23,681 nucleotides of DNA. It comes from a virus. Made by a program: the position numbers and the translations under genes. Positions 13,663-21,625 of the stretch are shown piece by piece. Numbering within the stretch: position 1 is the first letter of the stretch; every line of letters begins with the position of its first letter. The notes below the pieces were generated by a model. The model made no database searches and was not told where the DNA came from. It saw only the letters and a program-made list of their open reading frames with translations. The stretch spans positions 1 to 23,681 of the IMG/VR virus record IMGVR_UViG_3300044960_000421. One strand, written 5' to 3'.

Positions 13663-16250
13663 TGGCTATCGATAATGTCATTAATCTAGTAATCGCGGCC
13701 AAAAACCAGGCCGGGCCTGCGCTCAAGCAGGTGCGCGAGCAGCTGCGCGATACGGAAAAATCAGCGCAGAATGCAGGCACGCAGCTAAACCGCAGGCTCG
13801 CGCTGGGGGCTCAGGTTGCCCGCGCAGGGCTGCTAGGGCTGGCTGGCGCTGGGGCTATCGTCGGAGCCGCGTTGTACCAGGTTTGGGCGGCTGCGGACGA
13901 GGCCGCCTCGAGTATCGCAGGGATGACCGGGCAAGGCATCGAGGATATTCCCAAGCTGCGGGATAGTATTCTGGCGCTTGCAGGCAAAAACGATAACCCA
14001 TTTGAGGATATTGTCGCGGCAGTAAAGACCGTTGAGACCGCCTTCCGGATATTCAACCCCAAAGACAAGGACGGCCTGGCACAACTGCTTTTAGACTGGC
14101 GCGACGCGACCGGTCAGAGGATTGATGAAGCGGGTTCAAATTTCCGCAAACTCATTCTGCTGTATTTCGGCCCCAACGCCGATGCAAATAAGGCTTTTCG
14201 AGAGATTGCCGATAAAACCCTATCAGTAGCTAACGCCGTGGGCATCAGCCCTGCATCGTTGGCAGGCGCGGTGGCCGAGCTTGGGGCAACCGGACGCACG
14301 TATTTCAAAGACTTTGATCAACTGCTGATCTTCCTCTCGTCTATCGGTGCAAGTGGCGGCGATGTAAACGCCGCTGCTGCAGCACTCCGAACTTTTGGCG
14401 AAAAAATCGCTGAGGTGCGCAAAGCCTGGAAAAGCGGAGAAGACCCCGACAAGGCCACCCTCGAGGCCTTCAAAACGCTGGGCCTGAGCCGCGAGACTAT
14501 CCAGAACGAGGGCGCTAAAATCGGGGATTTGATTATGTCTTCGCTGAAGAACGCCATGAAGGACGGCAAACTCAGCGAGGAGGAAATCGCCGCGCTGAAC
14601 TTCCTATTTGGCAATCGCGTGGGCGAGGACATGGCGCTGGCTGCCAGCGCGGTGGGTCAGTTCTCCGAGGCCGCACAGGAAGCGCTCAAAAACTACAGCG
14701 GCGCATTAGATAGAGCAGCAGCCGTTACTGACGAAAATATCAAATCCAAACTCACTGCGGCCTGGAACGGCTTTTTATCGCAACTGGCGCAATCTAAGCA
14801 GGTCGAAGGCGTGCAGCAAATCCTACTAGGGCTCCTGCAGGCGCTATCGGGCCTGGCCGCGCTGGATTGGGGAAAGCTCTCAGCGGGATTTGCTGATTTC
14901 GGCACCGGGCTATTCAAGCTGATTCTGGGGGCCGACCCCGCTAAAGTTGCCGATGCGCTGGTGGGGTGGTGGGATTCAACGGTTATCCCCAATGTCAAGG
15001 CGTTTTTCTCCAAGCAGGCGATATTCGGGCCTTTTTTAGAGGCAGGGATAGCCATCTGGAATGCGCTCAGGTCGGGAATAAACGCCGCGTTGAACGGTGC
15101 TGCTGGCGTTGTGGCAACGGTGCAAAATCTTTGGGCCGCTACAGTAACCGCCATTCGCGCCACGTGGGAAAAACTCGCAGTAGAAGTGCAAGCTGTTGGA
15201 GCAACCATCTGGGATGCGCTCAAAAACGGCTGGAATGCCGCGATGAGTGGCCCTGCTGGCGCTGCAGCGTTTCTCGTGAACCGCTGGAATGATTTCCGCA
15301 AGGGTTTCAAAGTCTGGTGGGACGGCATCATCGAGGTCGGCAAAAACATCATTGATGGCTTCTGGAAAGGCCTTGAGGAACGCTGGAAAGACGTCAAAGA
15401 ACGCGTTTCCAAAATGGGTTCGGAATTTATCGGGTGGTGGAAGGAAAAGCTAGGAATCAAATCCCCTTCAACTGAGATGGCCGCTATTGGCGTGTTTTTG
15501 ATCCAGGGTCTCACTCAAGGGATTGATAAAGCGCTGCCAGGCGTTCGCGAGCGCGTCCAGGGCATTGTTACCGCGGTTGTGGGCTCGCTGAGCTCGCTGG
15601 GTAGCGCCATCACCGATCTATCCAAAAACCAGTGGACTTCTGGCTGGGCCAATATGGCTAATGTGATGGCTGGAGCCCTCGGGGAAATCTCGCGCTATAC
15701 CGACGAAACCACGGCTGGCGCGCTAAAAGCCTGGGCGGGATACGTAACTGCATTTGGCGCGCTAATGGACAAGCACAAGGGCAATGTGCTCAAAGCCTTT
15801 GGCGAGATGCTTATCGGGATCATAGAACAGGAGCTAATCAAGATTGCCGTGACTGCCGCTGCTCAAATTGCTATAGCAGCAATCAACGCACCCCTAACAC
15901 TTGGCGCTACGCTATTGGCCCAGGGGCCTATTTTACTGGCTGCTGCCGCTGGCACTGCTGCCCTGGAAGCGTTGAAATCGCGCGTGCTGAACTCATACGA
16001 TGTGGGCACGCCATCAGTGCCAGCCGACCAGCTAGCAATCGTGCACCAGGGCGAGATGATTATTCCTAGGAATTTTGCCGATGCTATCCGCCAGGGCGAG
16101 CTAGTGCTGGGCGCAGGAAATAGCGGCCAGCAGCCGATTATCGTGCAGGTTTATCTTGATGGCCGCATGGTAGCTGAGCAGGTAGGCCGCCGGATGTACG
16201 ACAACCTGCGGCAAATCAGCCGCGCCAGCCTGCCATTGATGGGAGTCTAG
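13662..16250 (+). CDS. Tail tape measure protein
   Basis: 862 residues, largest gene of the window. The start (NVINLVIAAKNQAGPALKQV) and helical N-terminus are typical. A glycine-rich hydrophobic segment lies at ~55-80. Tryptophan-containing repeats (IWNALRSGINAAL; IWDALKNGWNAAM, with WW or WN motifs) occupy the middle, and a long hydrophobic block (AQIAIAAINAPLTLGATLLA and following) lies near 730-790, as in tape measures that insert into membranes. At the usual ~0.15 nm per residue the tail would be ~130 nm. The start overlaps the chaperone stop. No peptidoglycan hydrolase domain is visible inside. Confidence 0.9.
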   Translation: MAIDNVINLVIAAKNQAGPALKQVREQLRDTEKSAQNAGTQLNRRLALGAQVARAGLLGLAGAGAIVGAALYQVWAAADEAASSIAGMTGQGIEDIPKLRDSILALAGKNDNPFEDIVAAVKTVETAFRIFNPKDKDGLAQLLLDWRDATGQRIDEAGSNFRKLILLYFGPNADANKAFREIADKTLSVANAVGISPASLAGAVAELGATGRTYFKDFDQLLIFLSSIGASGGDVNAAAAALRTFGEKIAEVRKAWKSGEDPDKATLEAFKTLGLSRETIQNEGAKIGDLIMSSLKNAMKDGKLSEEEIAALNFLFGNRVGEDMALAASAVGQFSEAAQEALKNYSGALDRAAAVTDENIKSKLTAAWNGFLSQLAQSKQVEGVQQILLGLLQALSGLAALDWGKLSAGFADFGTGLFKLILGADPAKVADALVGWWDSTVIPNVKAFFSKQAIFGPFLEAGIAIWNALRSGINAALNGAAGVVATVQNLWAATVTAIRATWEKLAVEVQAVGATIWDALKNGWNAAMSGPAGAAAFLVNRWNDFRKGFKVWWDGIIEVGKNIIDGFWKGLEERWKDVKERVSKMGSEFIGWWKEKLGIKSPSTEMAAIGVFLIQGLTQGIDKALPGVRERVQGIVTAVVGSLSSLGSAITDLSKNQWTSGWANMANVMAGALGEISRYTDETTAGALKAWAGYVTAFGALMDKHKGNVLKAFGEMLIGIIEQELIKIAVTAAAQIAIAAINAPLTLGATLLAQGPILLAAAAGTAALEALKSRVLNSYDVGTPSVPADQLAIVHQGEMIIPRNFADAIRQGELVLGAGNSGQQPIIVQVYLDGRMVAEQVGRRMYDNLRQISRASLPLMGV

Positions 16251-16252
16251 CC

Positions 16253-17536
16253 GTGGGAATGACGCTCACCATCGCAGGCGTCGACCGCTCGAATCAGGTG
16301 CTCTGGCAGACCCTCGAGCGGGTCGCGGTGCTCACCAGCCAGGTGGATACGTTGCAGTTCACCCTCCGGCTCACCGACGCGCAGCTATCGAGCATCCCCA
16401 AGCCTACGCAGGAAGTGATTCTCGAGATTGCCGGTGTGCGCGAGTTTGGCGGGATAATCGTCAACGCGCCTCGAGCATTCCTGGGCGATTCCCGCACCGG
16501 TGAAATCGAGGTGCAAATCACGGCGCAGGATTACCAAACGCTGCTCAACCGCCGGCTTGCGACCCGCAGCTACCAGAACCAAAACGCAGGCTCAATCGTC
16601 AGCGATTTGGTGGACTTCGTAGGCGGGTTCAACTTCGCCAACGTGCAAAGCGGCCCGGTAGTAGCCGATTGGCGTGTAAATTATCAGCCCGTGGGCGACG
16701 CAATCGAAGATTTGGCGAGAACGGTAGGCTACGAGTGGTGGATTGACTACTACAAAAACGTCTATTTTAGGCAGCCCGCCAACCCCAACGCGCCTTGGAA
16801 TCTGACCGAGGACAGCAGCCCGCCATACGTTGCCAGCGCACCCTATGCAAACCTGACCTACATCGACGATGTGTCGCAGATACGCAATCTGGTATACGTG
16901 AAAGGTGCCACAGTGCAAAGCAACCTCGTGCAGCAGCGTGTAACTGGCGATGGCATCACGCGTGTTTTCGGCCTCACGCTGGGCCAGAGAATCGTGAAAG
17001 GGTCGCTCACGATGAGCATCAACAACGTGGCCCAGACCGTTGGCGAGAAGAACCAGATTGACCCCGGCCTTGTGTCGTGGTTGGTAGATTACGAAAACCG
17101 CGTTGTCGAAGCCACATCCGGCACACCTACCCCCGCCAACGGCGCGAGTATCGTATTTCAGTATCGCTATGAATCGACCATCCTTATCAACGCACGAGAT
17201 AACGAGAGCATCAACGCGTATGGCACCTGGGAACATATCGTGGTGAACGAGGACATCAAAGACCGAAATGTCGCGATCCAGGTCGCAAAAGCTGCGCTGA
17301 GTGACCAGGCCTGGCCCGAGATAGGGTTGACCTACACCACTACACGCCCGGGGTTAGCCGTGGGCCAGGTGCAGACCGTGAATATCCCGCGGCTCGGCAT
17401 CAGTGGCGACTTCCTAATCAGAGAGGTGCGTTTGCGGACTCCGAGCTATTTGAGCGGAAACACCGGCTTTCAATCCAACGATTACTATCGCGTCTGGACT
17501 ATCAGCGCGCAGCGGCTAGGGAAGGTGACGTACTGA
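16253..17536 (+). CDS. Tail hub / baseplate protein
   Basis: 427 residues. GTG 16253 lies seven bases after GGGAG and is preferred to ATG 16259. The sequence is beta-rich: TLQFTLRLTDAQLSSIPKPT, a central FANVQSGPVVADWRVNYQPV...AIEDLARTVGYEWWIDYYKN segment, and a C-terminal VGQVQTVNIPRLGISGDFLI. This is the pattern of hub proteins (gp27/gp44-like barrels) that close the tail tip behind the tape measure. The segment VGYEWWIDYYKNVYF is common in this group. It overlaps the next gene by one base (TGATG). I am confident about the location in the tail tip, less about the exact family. Confidence 0.75.
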   Translation: MGMTLTIAGVDRSNQVLWQTLERVAVLTSQVDTLQFTLRLTDAQLSSIPKPTQEVILEIAGVREFGGIIVNAPRAFLGDSRTGEIEVQITAQDYQTLLNRRLATRSYQNQNAGSIVSDLVDFVGGFNFANVQSGPVVADWRVNYQPVGDAIEDLARTVGYEWWIDYYKNVYFRQPANPNAPWNLTEDSSPPYVASAPYANLTYIDDVSQIRNLVYVKGATVQSNLVQQRVTGDGITRVFGLTLGQRIVKGSLTMSINNVAQTVGEKNQIDPGLVSWLVDYENRVVEATSGTPTPANGASIVFQYRYESTILINARDNESINAYGTWEHIVVNEDIKDRNVAIQVAKAALSDQAWPEIGLTYTTTRPGLAVGQVQTVNIPRLGISGDFLIREVRLRTPSYLSGNTGFQSNDYYRVWTISAQRLGKVTY

Positions 17537-17958
17537 TGAATCTAAAATTGCAAGGACACGTGCGAATCACGCAGCACAGCAGCGCTGGGGATGTCGTTGT
17601 GGTGGACGAGCCCAATGCGATTATTCCTGCTGGACGGGATTATCTGGCGAGCCTGTTTCTGAATGACGGGATAAACCGCTCATATTCACCGGGCCTGACG
17701 CAAATCGGGCTGTGGGCGGGCGGCGTAGAGCGCTACAAGGCCGATTTGACCGACCGCTACATTGCAGTGGGTTCAAACGTGGTGGCTGTGCTGTATGTTC
17801 CCACCACGCAGCCCAGCGGGCAGCCGTATACGTTCGACGAAGTCCGCCTGTACGCCAACGCCAGCGGATCGGTTTATGTCGCCCAGAAAACCGGGCTCGC
17901 CGTGGCCAAGAACAACACCCTGGCGCTCACGGTGGAATGGACGCTAACGCTCAGCTAG
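17536..17958 (+). CDS. Tail tip / fibre-associated protein
   Basis: 140 residues, beta-rich: KLQGHVRITQHSSAGDVVVV, PAGRDYLASLFLNDGINRSY, then a YTFDEVRLYANASGSVYVAQ core and VEWTLTLS end. Its start shares a base with the hub stop. Small proteins of this kind after the hub often belong to the fibre network, but no specific family is recognised. Confidence 0.6.
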   Translation: MNLKLQGHVRITQHSSAGDVVVVDEPNAIIPAGRDYLASLFLNDGINRSYSPGLTQIGLWAGGVERYKADLTDRYIAVGSNVVAVLYVPTTQPSGQPYTFDEVRLYANASGSVYVAQKTGLAVAKNNTLALTVEWTLTLS

Positions 17959-17966
17959 GAGGAATC

Positions 17967-18158
17967 ATGGCAAAGGAACTTGAAAAGGTGATTGCGATTC
18001 TGCTACGACCCGAGATAAAGAGCGTCGGTGGCGAGATTCCCGAACGCTTCGAGGCCACCGCTGATACAATGGCGCTAACCGACACGTCTACAGAAACATC
18101 TGCGCCACCCGAACGGCGCGTGGGTTACGCTCGCGTTGGCTATACTGACGCGGGTTGA
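17967..18158 (+). CDS. Small hypothetical protein
   Basis: 63 residues with a perfect AGGAGG site seven bases before ATG 17967 (MAKELEKVIAILLRPEIKSV). The C-terminal half is Thr/Ser/Glu-rich (DTSTETSAPPERR) and probably disordered. The TGA stop (18156-18158) is inside GTTGACA, the end of a transposon remnant, so the original C-terminus may have been different. Function unknown. Confidence 0.55.
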   Translation: MAKELEKVIAILLRPEIKSVGGEIPERFEATADTMALTDTSTETSAPPERRVGYARVGYTDAG

Positions 18159-18192
18159 CACTCCCACCCCTAAAGGCGGTGGGTTTTGAAAA
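18154..18192 (-). repeat. Solo tnpB right-end remnant with terminator-like hairpin
   Basis: The minus strand ends GTGTCAAC. CCCACC (18163-18168) pairs with GGTGGG (18178-18183), inner CC/GG around TAAA, and TTTT follows on the plus strand. The design (end motif, CTAAAG loop, GGG-TTT) matches the remnants at 855-885 and 9451-9489. It gives the stop codon of the upstream gene and may act as a weak rightward terminator before the fibre gene. Confidence 0.5.
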
Positions 18193-18223
18193 CCCCCACG
18201 CCCCCTTTCTATAAGGAGGAAAC

Positions 18224-18949
18224 ATGCCAGCAAACCAATTTTTTACCGACTGGGTGACGGGAGATACCATCACGGCGGCGAAGTTGAACACGATGAAAAA
18301 TAGTGTGCAGCCATATTTTGGCAACTACACCCCAGTAAACAAAGCCGGGGACACCATGACCGGGGCGCTATCTTTGCCTCAGGCAAATACCACTGCGGGA
18401 ACCTCCGGAGCAGGGACTCGCCATATAGAACTGCGAACTGCAGGCCTGCGCTGGGGCCTTGGCCTAGGGGGGAATGAGAGCGGCAGTAACGCGGGCGCAA
18501 ACTTTCTTTTATGGAGATATGATGATGCGGGCAACTTTCTAGGTGAGGTTTTCAAGGCAGAGCGTGATAGCGGGCGGGTTATAGTCAACGAAATTTCTGG
18601 CCGCTACGACCACCAGAACAGGTTTGTGGTGAGCGCATTTGCAGGGCAGGATATTTCAATTCCTGCTAATAGTGCCATTTTTCTTGTTAGTTTGTTTATC
18701 AATATTCCATCGGGAAAATCTTTATACATTCGTCGAGTGCGTTCGTATATAGGTGCGACTCTGAGATTTCGTATAAGTACCTCCAACACTTGGACTGCAT
18801 CAGATCCAGTATTTGAAAGTGACGTAAACACGCTTATAGTTTCGGGTTCTTTTGCTGGTGCCGTCGCATTCGGATTTACTAATTTAGCGGCTTCACCAGA
18901 AACACTTAACCGGGGTTTTGGAGCTTGGGCTGAGATGGAAATCCGCTAG
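18224..18949 (+). CDS. Tail fibre / receptor-binding protein
   Basis: 241 residues after AAGGAGGA. The start (FFTDWVTGDTITAAKLNTMK) is a common attachment segment of phage fibres, followed by NKAGDTMTGALSLPQANTTA, the classic fibre repeat. The C-terminal ~110 residues (QDISIPANSAIFLVSLFINI onward) are Ser/Phe/Ile-rich and probably form the receptor-binding tip. DNA from ~18640 to 18880 is clearly more AT-rich than its neighbours, with rare codons such as ATA, TTT and AGT, suggesting that the tip was exchanged horizontally. It is short for a fibre, so it may be a tip protein on another shaft. Confidence 0.72.
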   Translation: MPANQFFTDWVTGDTITAAKLNTMKNSVQPYFGNYTPVNKAGDTMTGALSLPQANTTAGTSGAGTRHIELRTAGLRWGLGLGGNESGSNAGANFLLWRYDDAGNFLGEVFKAERDSGRVIVNEISGRYDHQNRFVVSAFAGQDISIPANSAIFLVSLFINIPSGKSLYIRRVRSYIGATLRFRISTSNTWTASDPVFESDVNTLIVSGSFAGAVAFGFTNLAASPETLNRGFGAWAEMEIR

Positions 18950-18958
18950 GAGGTTACT

Positions 18959-19435
18959 ATGAACAGCGTAATATTCAAACTGCTACCCTACTCTGAATCA
19001 GGCATCATCACAAGACGCGAGAACGACACACTCATCATCAGCGGATTCCGGAGCGATGTAGACCTCGAGGCGCTACAAGCCGAACTCGAGGCCGAATGGC
19101 TCGAGCTTGCCAAGGAAGAGGCGGCCATTCAAATCAAAAACGCCCTAACTGCTGCCCAGGAATCCCGTCGCCCAGCAAATTTCTCTGATCTGACTGTCAA
19201 ACTACAGCTCGGCAGAATCACCCCTGCCGAGCGTGAGCAGTTGACTGCCTACTACGACGCGCTGGACGCGCTAGAGCGGGAGGCAAAGGCGCTGCAGACG
19301 GCAATAGCGCAGGTTGAAAGCGTAGGGGCGCTAAATGATATTGCCTGGCCCGAGTGGGTAGGGTGGGAGCCCTTGCCGCTCCGATTCGAGCTTCTGGCAG
19401 AGCCCGAGCCAGCAGAGCCCGAGGACGAACCATGA
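18959..19435 (+). CDS. Hypothetical coiled-coil tail-region protein
   Basis: 158 residues with an AGGAGG site (start MNSVIFKLLPYSESGIITRR). Residues ~38-120 are Glu/Ala/Leu-rich helix (EALQAELEAEWLELAKEEAA; ALDALEREAKALQTAIAQVE), so a coiled coil is likely. The end is Glu/Pro-rich. Immediately after the fibre gene, a fibre-assembly chaperone is a reasonable guess, but no family motif is visible. The ATGA overlap with the endolysin gene suggests coupling. Confidence 0.6.
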   Translation: MNSVIFKLLPYSESGIITRRENDTLIISGFRSDVDLEALQAELEAEWLELAKEEAAIQIKNALTAAQESRRPANFSDLTVKLQLGRITPAEREQLTAYYDALDALEREAKALQTAIAQVESVGALNDIAWPEWVGWEPLPLRFELLAEPEPAEPEDEP

Positions 19436-20073
19436 GGATTGTTCACCCCTTCCCTCAGCCAGAGAAAGCCCGACTGGACGCGGCTTTTCTCGACCCCCGC
19501 TACCCCGAGTGGCGCAGAAAGGCCGGGCTCACGCCCGCTGAACACCCCGGCGTGGACTACAACCTAAGCGGCACCAGCGGGGACGGCGACCTGGGCTACC
19601 CCGTGGTGGCGATAGCCGATGGAATCGTGCTTCATGCCAAATGGCATCGCGTGTGGGGCAACATCGTGCTCGTCTGGCACGCTGCGCTAGGCGTATCCAG
19701 CCAGTACGCGCACCTGCATCAGGTGTGTGTGGCCGAGGGGCAATCTATCTGGGCCGGTGAGCCGGTGGGCAGCATCGGGAAGGGCGACCCTCGAAACCCC
19801 TTCCTAGCCCATTTGCATTTTGAGATACGCAAGCGCGCGCGCCCTGCCGACCACTGGCCGGGCATGAATCGAGCCGAAATCCTCGAGTCCTACCTCGACC
19901 CCGAGAAGTGGTTGCGCGAGAACATGTCTCCCACGCGGCGTTTCACGCGGTCTAGGCTGGTTCTGTGGCTCCCCAGCGGCAGACACATAGCGGATGGGGA
20001 CACTATAGTGAATCTCGAGAGCGACGCGATGGCGCAGGTGCGTGTGAATCGGGAGTTGAAGAAGGAGGGCTGA
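19432..20073 (+). CDS. M23 (LytM-like) endolysin, peptidoglycan endopeptidase
   Basis: 213 residues from ATG 19432, chosen because ATGA overlaps the previous stop; upstream in-frame sequence belongs to the neighbour. The zinc site is H38xxxD42 (AEHPGVDYN) with H127-x-H129 (FLAHLHFEIRKR). H94/H96 in SQYAHLHQV is the usual accessory histidine. Between them lies the beta-sheet core GYPVVAIADGIVLHAKWHRV...GNIVLVWHAALG. There is no signal peptide, so export depends on a holin. M23 enzymes cut the cross-links of peptidoglycan. The C-terminal ~60 residues (RRFTRSRLVLWLPSGRHIAD) may form an extra binding module. It heads the lysis cassette. Confidence 0.88.
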   Translation: MRIVHPFPQPEKARLDAAFLDPRYPEWRRKAGLTPAEHPGVDYNLSGTSGDGDLGYPVVAIADGIVLHAKWHRVWGNIVLVWHAALGVSSQYAHLHQVCVAEGQSIWAGEPVGSIGKGDPRNPFLAHLHFEIRKRARPADHWPGMNRAEILESYLDPEKWLRENMSPTRRFTRSRLVLWLPSGRHIADGDTIVNLESDAMAQVRVNRELKKEG

Positions 20074-20513
20074 TGCTCATAGACCTGACTAAACTCATCA
20101 TTTTGCTCGTTGGGATGTGGGCCAACGGCGCGGCAGACGATTGGGATGTAGCCGCCCAGGTGCGCTTTTCTATCGCATTCCCTGGCCCTACGGCTGCGTT
20201 AGAACTGGCCCTCGACCCTGTGCCTATCTACTATCGCCCGCTTAGCCCCGACCTCTGCGGTATATCTATTGGAATAATCGTTGTAGACCAAAAAGATGGA
20301 TGCTCCCCAGACGTGCTCCAGCACGAGATAAACCACGCCTGGCAGCTACGCACCTGGGGCCTAGCATTCCCAATCTCCTACCTGATAGACCCTGACTACT
20401 GGGAAGCCAAGCCCCAGTGGAATGGCACCGTGGGGCAACCTGCCCCACGCTCGCTGAACTGGCCGCTATTCCGGTTCTGGCTACCGCTAGAACCGGGCGG
20501 AGAAAAGAGGTAA
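20073..20513 (+). CDS. Membrane-anchored HExxH protein, putative metallopeptidase
   Basis: 146 residues from ATG 20073 (GGAGG seven bases upstream, TGATG overlap). One N-terminal hydrophobic segment, LTKLIILLVGMWANGA, could be an anchor or signal. The centre has LQHEINHAW, an HExxH zinc-peptidase signature (H84, E85, H88), with C62 and C77 nearby and a conserved-looking YLIDPDYWEAKPQ later. The third ligand is not certain (E98/D102 region or E104 are possible). It lies between the endolysin and the holin-like gene, so a role in lysis or envelope breakdown is plausible. It could also be a structural protein with a chance HExxH. Family not recognised. Confidence 0.65.
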   Translation: MLIDLTKLIILLVGMWANGAADDWDVAAQVRFSIAFPGPTAALELALDPVPIYYRPLSPDLCGISIGIIVVDQKDGCSPDVLQHEINHAWQLRTWGLAFPISYLIDPDYWEAKPQWNGTVGQPAPRSLNWPLFRFWLPLEPGGEKR

Positions 20514-20515
20514 AA

Positions 20516-20746
20516 ATGAAACCGTTCTGGCAATCGAAAACTTTTTGGGCCGTGCTCATCGCCGGTATTATCGGCCTCTGGAACTCTCTGGCACCGTACA
20601 CCGGGCTGCCCCCAGTGCCGGAGTGGATCATCACTGCGCTGGCGGCGCTGGGGCTCTATGGCCGTGCTACGGCCGCAGGGCCGCTCTCGTGGAGGGGCTC
20701 TGATGCGGGCTCTGATGCCGATTCTGATCGCGCTCGTCTGCGGTAG
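20516..20746 (+). CDS. Holin-like membrane protein
   Basis: 76 residues from ATG 20516 (AGAGG upstream). MKPFWQSKTFWAVLIAGIIG starts a first membrane helix and WIITALAALGLYGRAT a second. The start resembles small phage holins (KxFWxSKTxWA pattern). The polar, charged tail (SWRGSDAGSDADSDRARLR) would stay in the cytoplasm. It is placed after the endolysin, where a holin is expected, and overlaps the next gene by 44 bases in another frame. Likely forms the lysis pore. Confidence 0.72.
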   Translation: MKPFWQSKTFWAVLIAGIIGLWNSLAPYTGLPPVPEWIITALAALGLYGRATAAGPLSWRGSDAGSDADSDRARLR

Positions 20747-21005
20747 CGCCCTGGCAGGTGGTCGTGCGGCGTGTCGTGTCGTGTACACCCCCCCGCTGTG
20801 GGGGGTGTGCTATGCCGAGCAGATCGTCTGGGCTCAAGGCCCGCTGGAAGTTGCTTTGGGTGTGGAATGGCGCACGTGGCCGGCGGCTCAGATAGGCATA
20901 TATAGCATCGTAGGCCTATACATGCCGGGCTGGTGGGCCACAGTGGAAGCTGGGCGTGGCCTGGATGCCTGGCGCTGGGCTATCGGAGTGGGGATACGCT
21001 GGTGA
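20703..21005 (+). CDS. Small secreted protein of the lysis region
   Basis: 100 residues from ATG 20703 with GGAGGGG upstream. A clear Sec signal peptide, MRALMPILIALVCGSALAGG, is followed by a mature part rich in Trp and small residues (VVYTPPLWGVCYAEQIVWAQ). The two or three cysteines could form a disulphide outside the membrane. The segment near C13 does not match a lipobox well. Its position suggests an envelope-disrupting (spanin-like) partner, but nothing else supports that. Family unknown. Confidence 0.62.
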   Translation: MRALMPILIALVCGSALAGGRAACRVVYTPPLWGVCYAEQIVWAQGPLEVALGVEWRTWPAAQIGIYSIVGLYMPGWWATVEAGRGLDAWRWAIGVGIRW

Positions 21006-21043
21006 GCCGATTTGCATGCATCAACTCAGAGAGGTAAGCGCGG

Positions 21044-21310
21044 GTGGATCCAGAAATGCAACGCATATACGACCGCCTAGAGCGCCTAGAACGGGGCAAC
21101 GAGCGACACGCCGCTATGCTCGATGAGCACTCCAGGCGGCTGGAGGCTCTCGAAGGCTTGCCCTCCGCGTTGGCCGCGATCAACCAAGCCATTGGGCGAC
21201 TCGAGGCCAAAATCGAGGCGCAGCGCCAGTTCTCAGGGCTGATCCAGGCGGTGGTGTGGCTGCTGTTGGGGGGCGTGTTGGCGGCGGGGTTTGAGCTATT
21301 AAAGAGGTAA
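21044..21310 (+). CDS. XhlA-like coiled-coil membrane protein
   Basis: 88 residues; GTG 21044 (GAGAGG eight bases upstream) is preferred, with ATG 21056 as an alternative. Residues ~5-60 are coiled coil (IYDRLERLERGNERHAAMLD; EHSRRLEALEG), followed by a single C-terminal membrane helix (GLIQAVVWLLLGGVLAAGFE) and LLKR. This is the layout of XhlA/hemolysin-type lysis proteins, which work with a holin. The TAA stop (21308-21310) lies inside GAGGTAACGG, the end of an inserted transposon remnant, so the true C-terminus may have been clipped. Confidence 0.65.
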   Translation: MDPEMQRIYDRLERLERGNERHAAMLDEHSRRLEALEGLPSALAAINQAIGRLEAKIEAQRQFSGLIQAVVWLLLGGVLAAGFELLKR

Positions 21311-21416
21311 CGGTCCCCCTGACTGGAAGTCAGGGGCTTTCGGAAGCCCTGAAAGCGCAGCAAAGCACTCCCGAGCCACGAGGCTGCGTTACGGTCAGCC
21401 CCAACAAACGAATCAC
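21304..21416 (-). repeat. Solo right end of element-2 type
   Basis: About 113 bases closely match the right end of the element at 10525-11810, including the last codons of its tnpB (VIRLLGLTVTQPRGS) and hairpins CCCCTGAC/GTCAGGGG (21316-21336). GTAACG (21307-21312) and CGTTAC (21387-21392) can pair. The rest of that tnpB is missing. It cuts the 5' side of the next tnpB fragment and gives the stop of the phage gene before it. Confidence 0.75.
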
Positions 21417-21536
21417 CAAACTCCTTTCCATTTGCTCCGTACTGCCAGAAGCATCCAGGGCGGGCAGTTGGTCAGGGGACGGGACTTCTGGTACATCCAC
21501 CTGTGGTGCGAGTACGACGACCCGCCCACTACTACC
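21417..21536 (+). pseudogene. tnpB: tnpB element 4, middle fragment (left half)
   Basis: One frame reads LLRTARSIQGGQLVRGRDFW, then YIHLWCEYDDPPTTT, a typical TnpB segment just before RuvC-I. It stops at the right end of the inserted element 3 and continues in the same frame at 22918 (GFLGVDLGIVNIATDSDG). The N-terminal third is lost; a solo right end of element 2 occupies its place. Confidence 0.75.
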
Positions 21537-21537
21537 C

Positions 21538-21625
21538 GTGACGACTCCCCGTTCTGAAGAACGGGGCTTCTCGGTTCTCACGGGACGGCCCACGCCGTAC
21601 CCATCCCCGAAGGCTCCGTCCGAGC
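21538..21625 (-). ncRNA. Candidate omega-RNA / right end of element 3
   Basis: Minus-strand helices are GGCTC/GAGCC (21625-21611), ACGGC/GCCGT (21598-21585) and CCCCGTTC/GAACGGGG (21566-21547). The tnpB stop codon lies within (21580-21578). Copies at 423-512 and 943-1031 keep the helices, the first with changed bases in helices 2 and 3. The guide would begin near 21537 and read leftward into the interrupted tnpB. Confidence 0.6.

Noticed and set aside
18186-18215. TTGAAA-18-TATAAG promoter candidate before the fibre gene
   Set aside because: The -10 overlaps the Shine-Dalgarno sequence and would leave almost no leader; more likely chance plus a transposon remnant.
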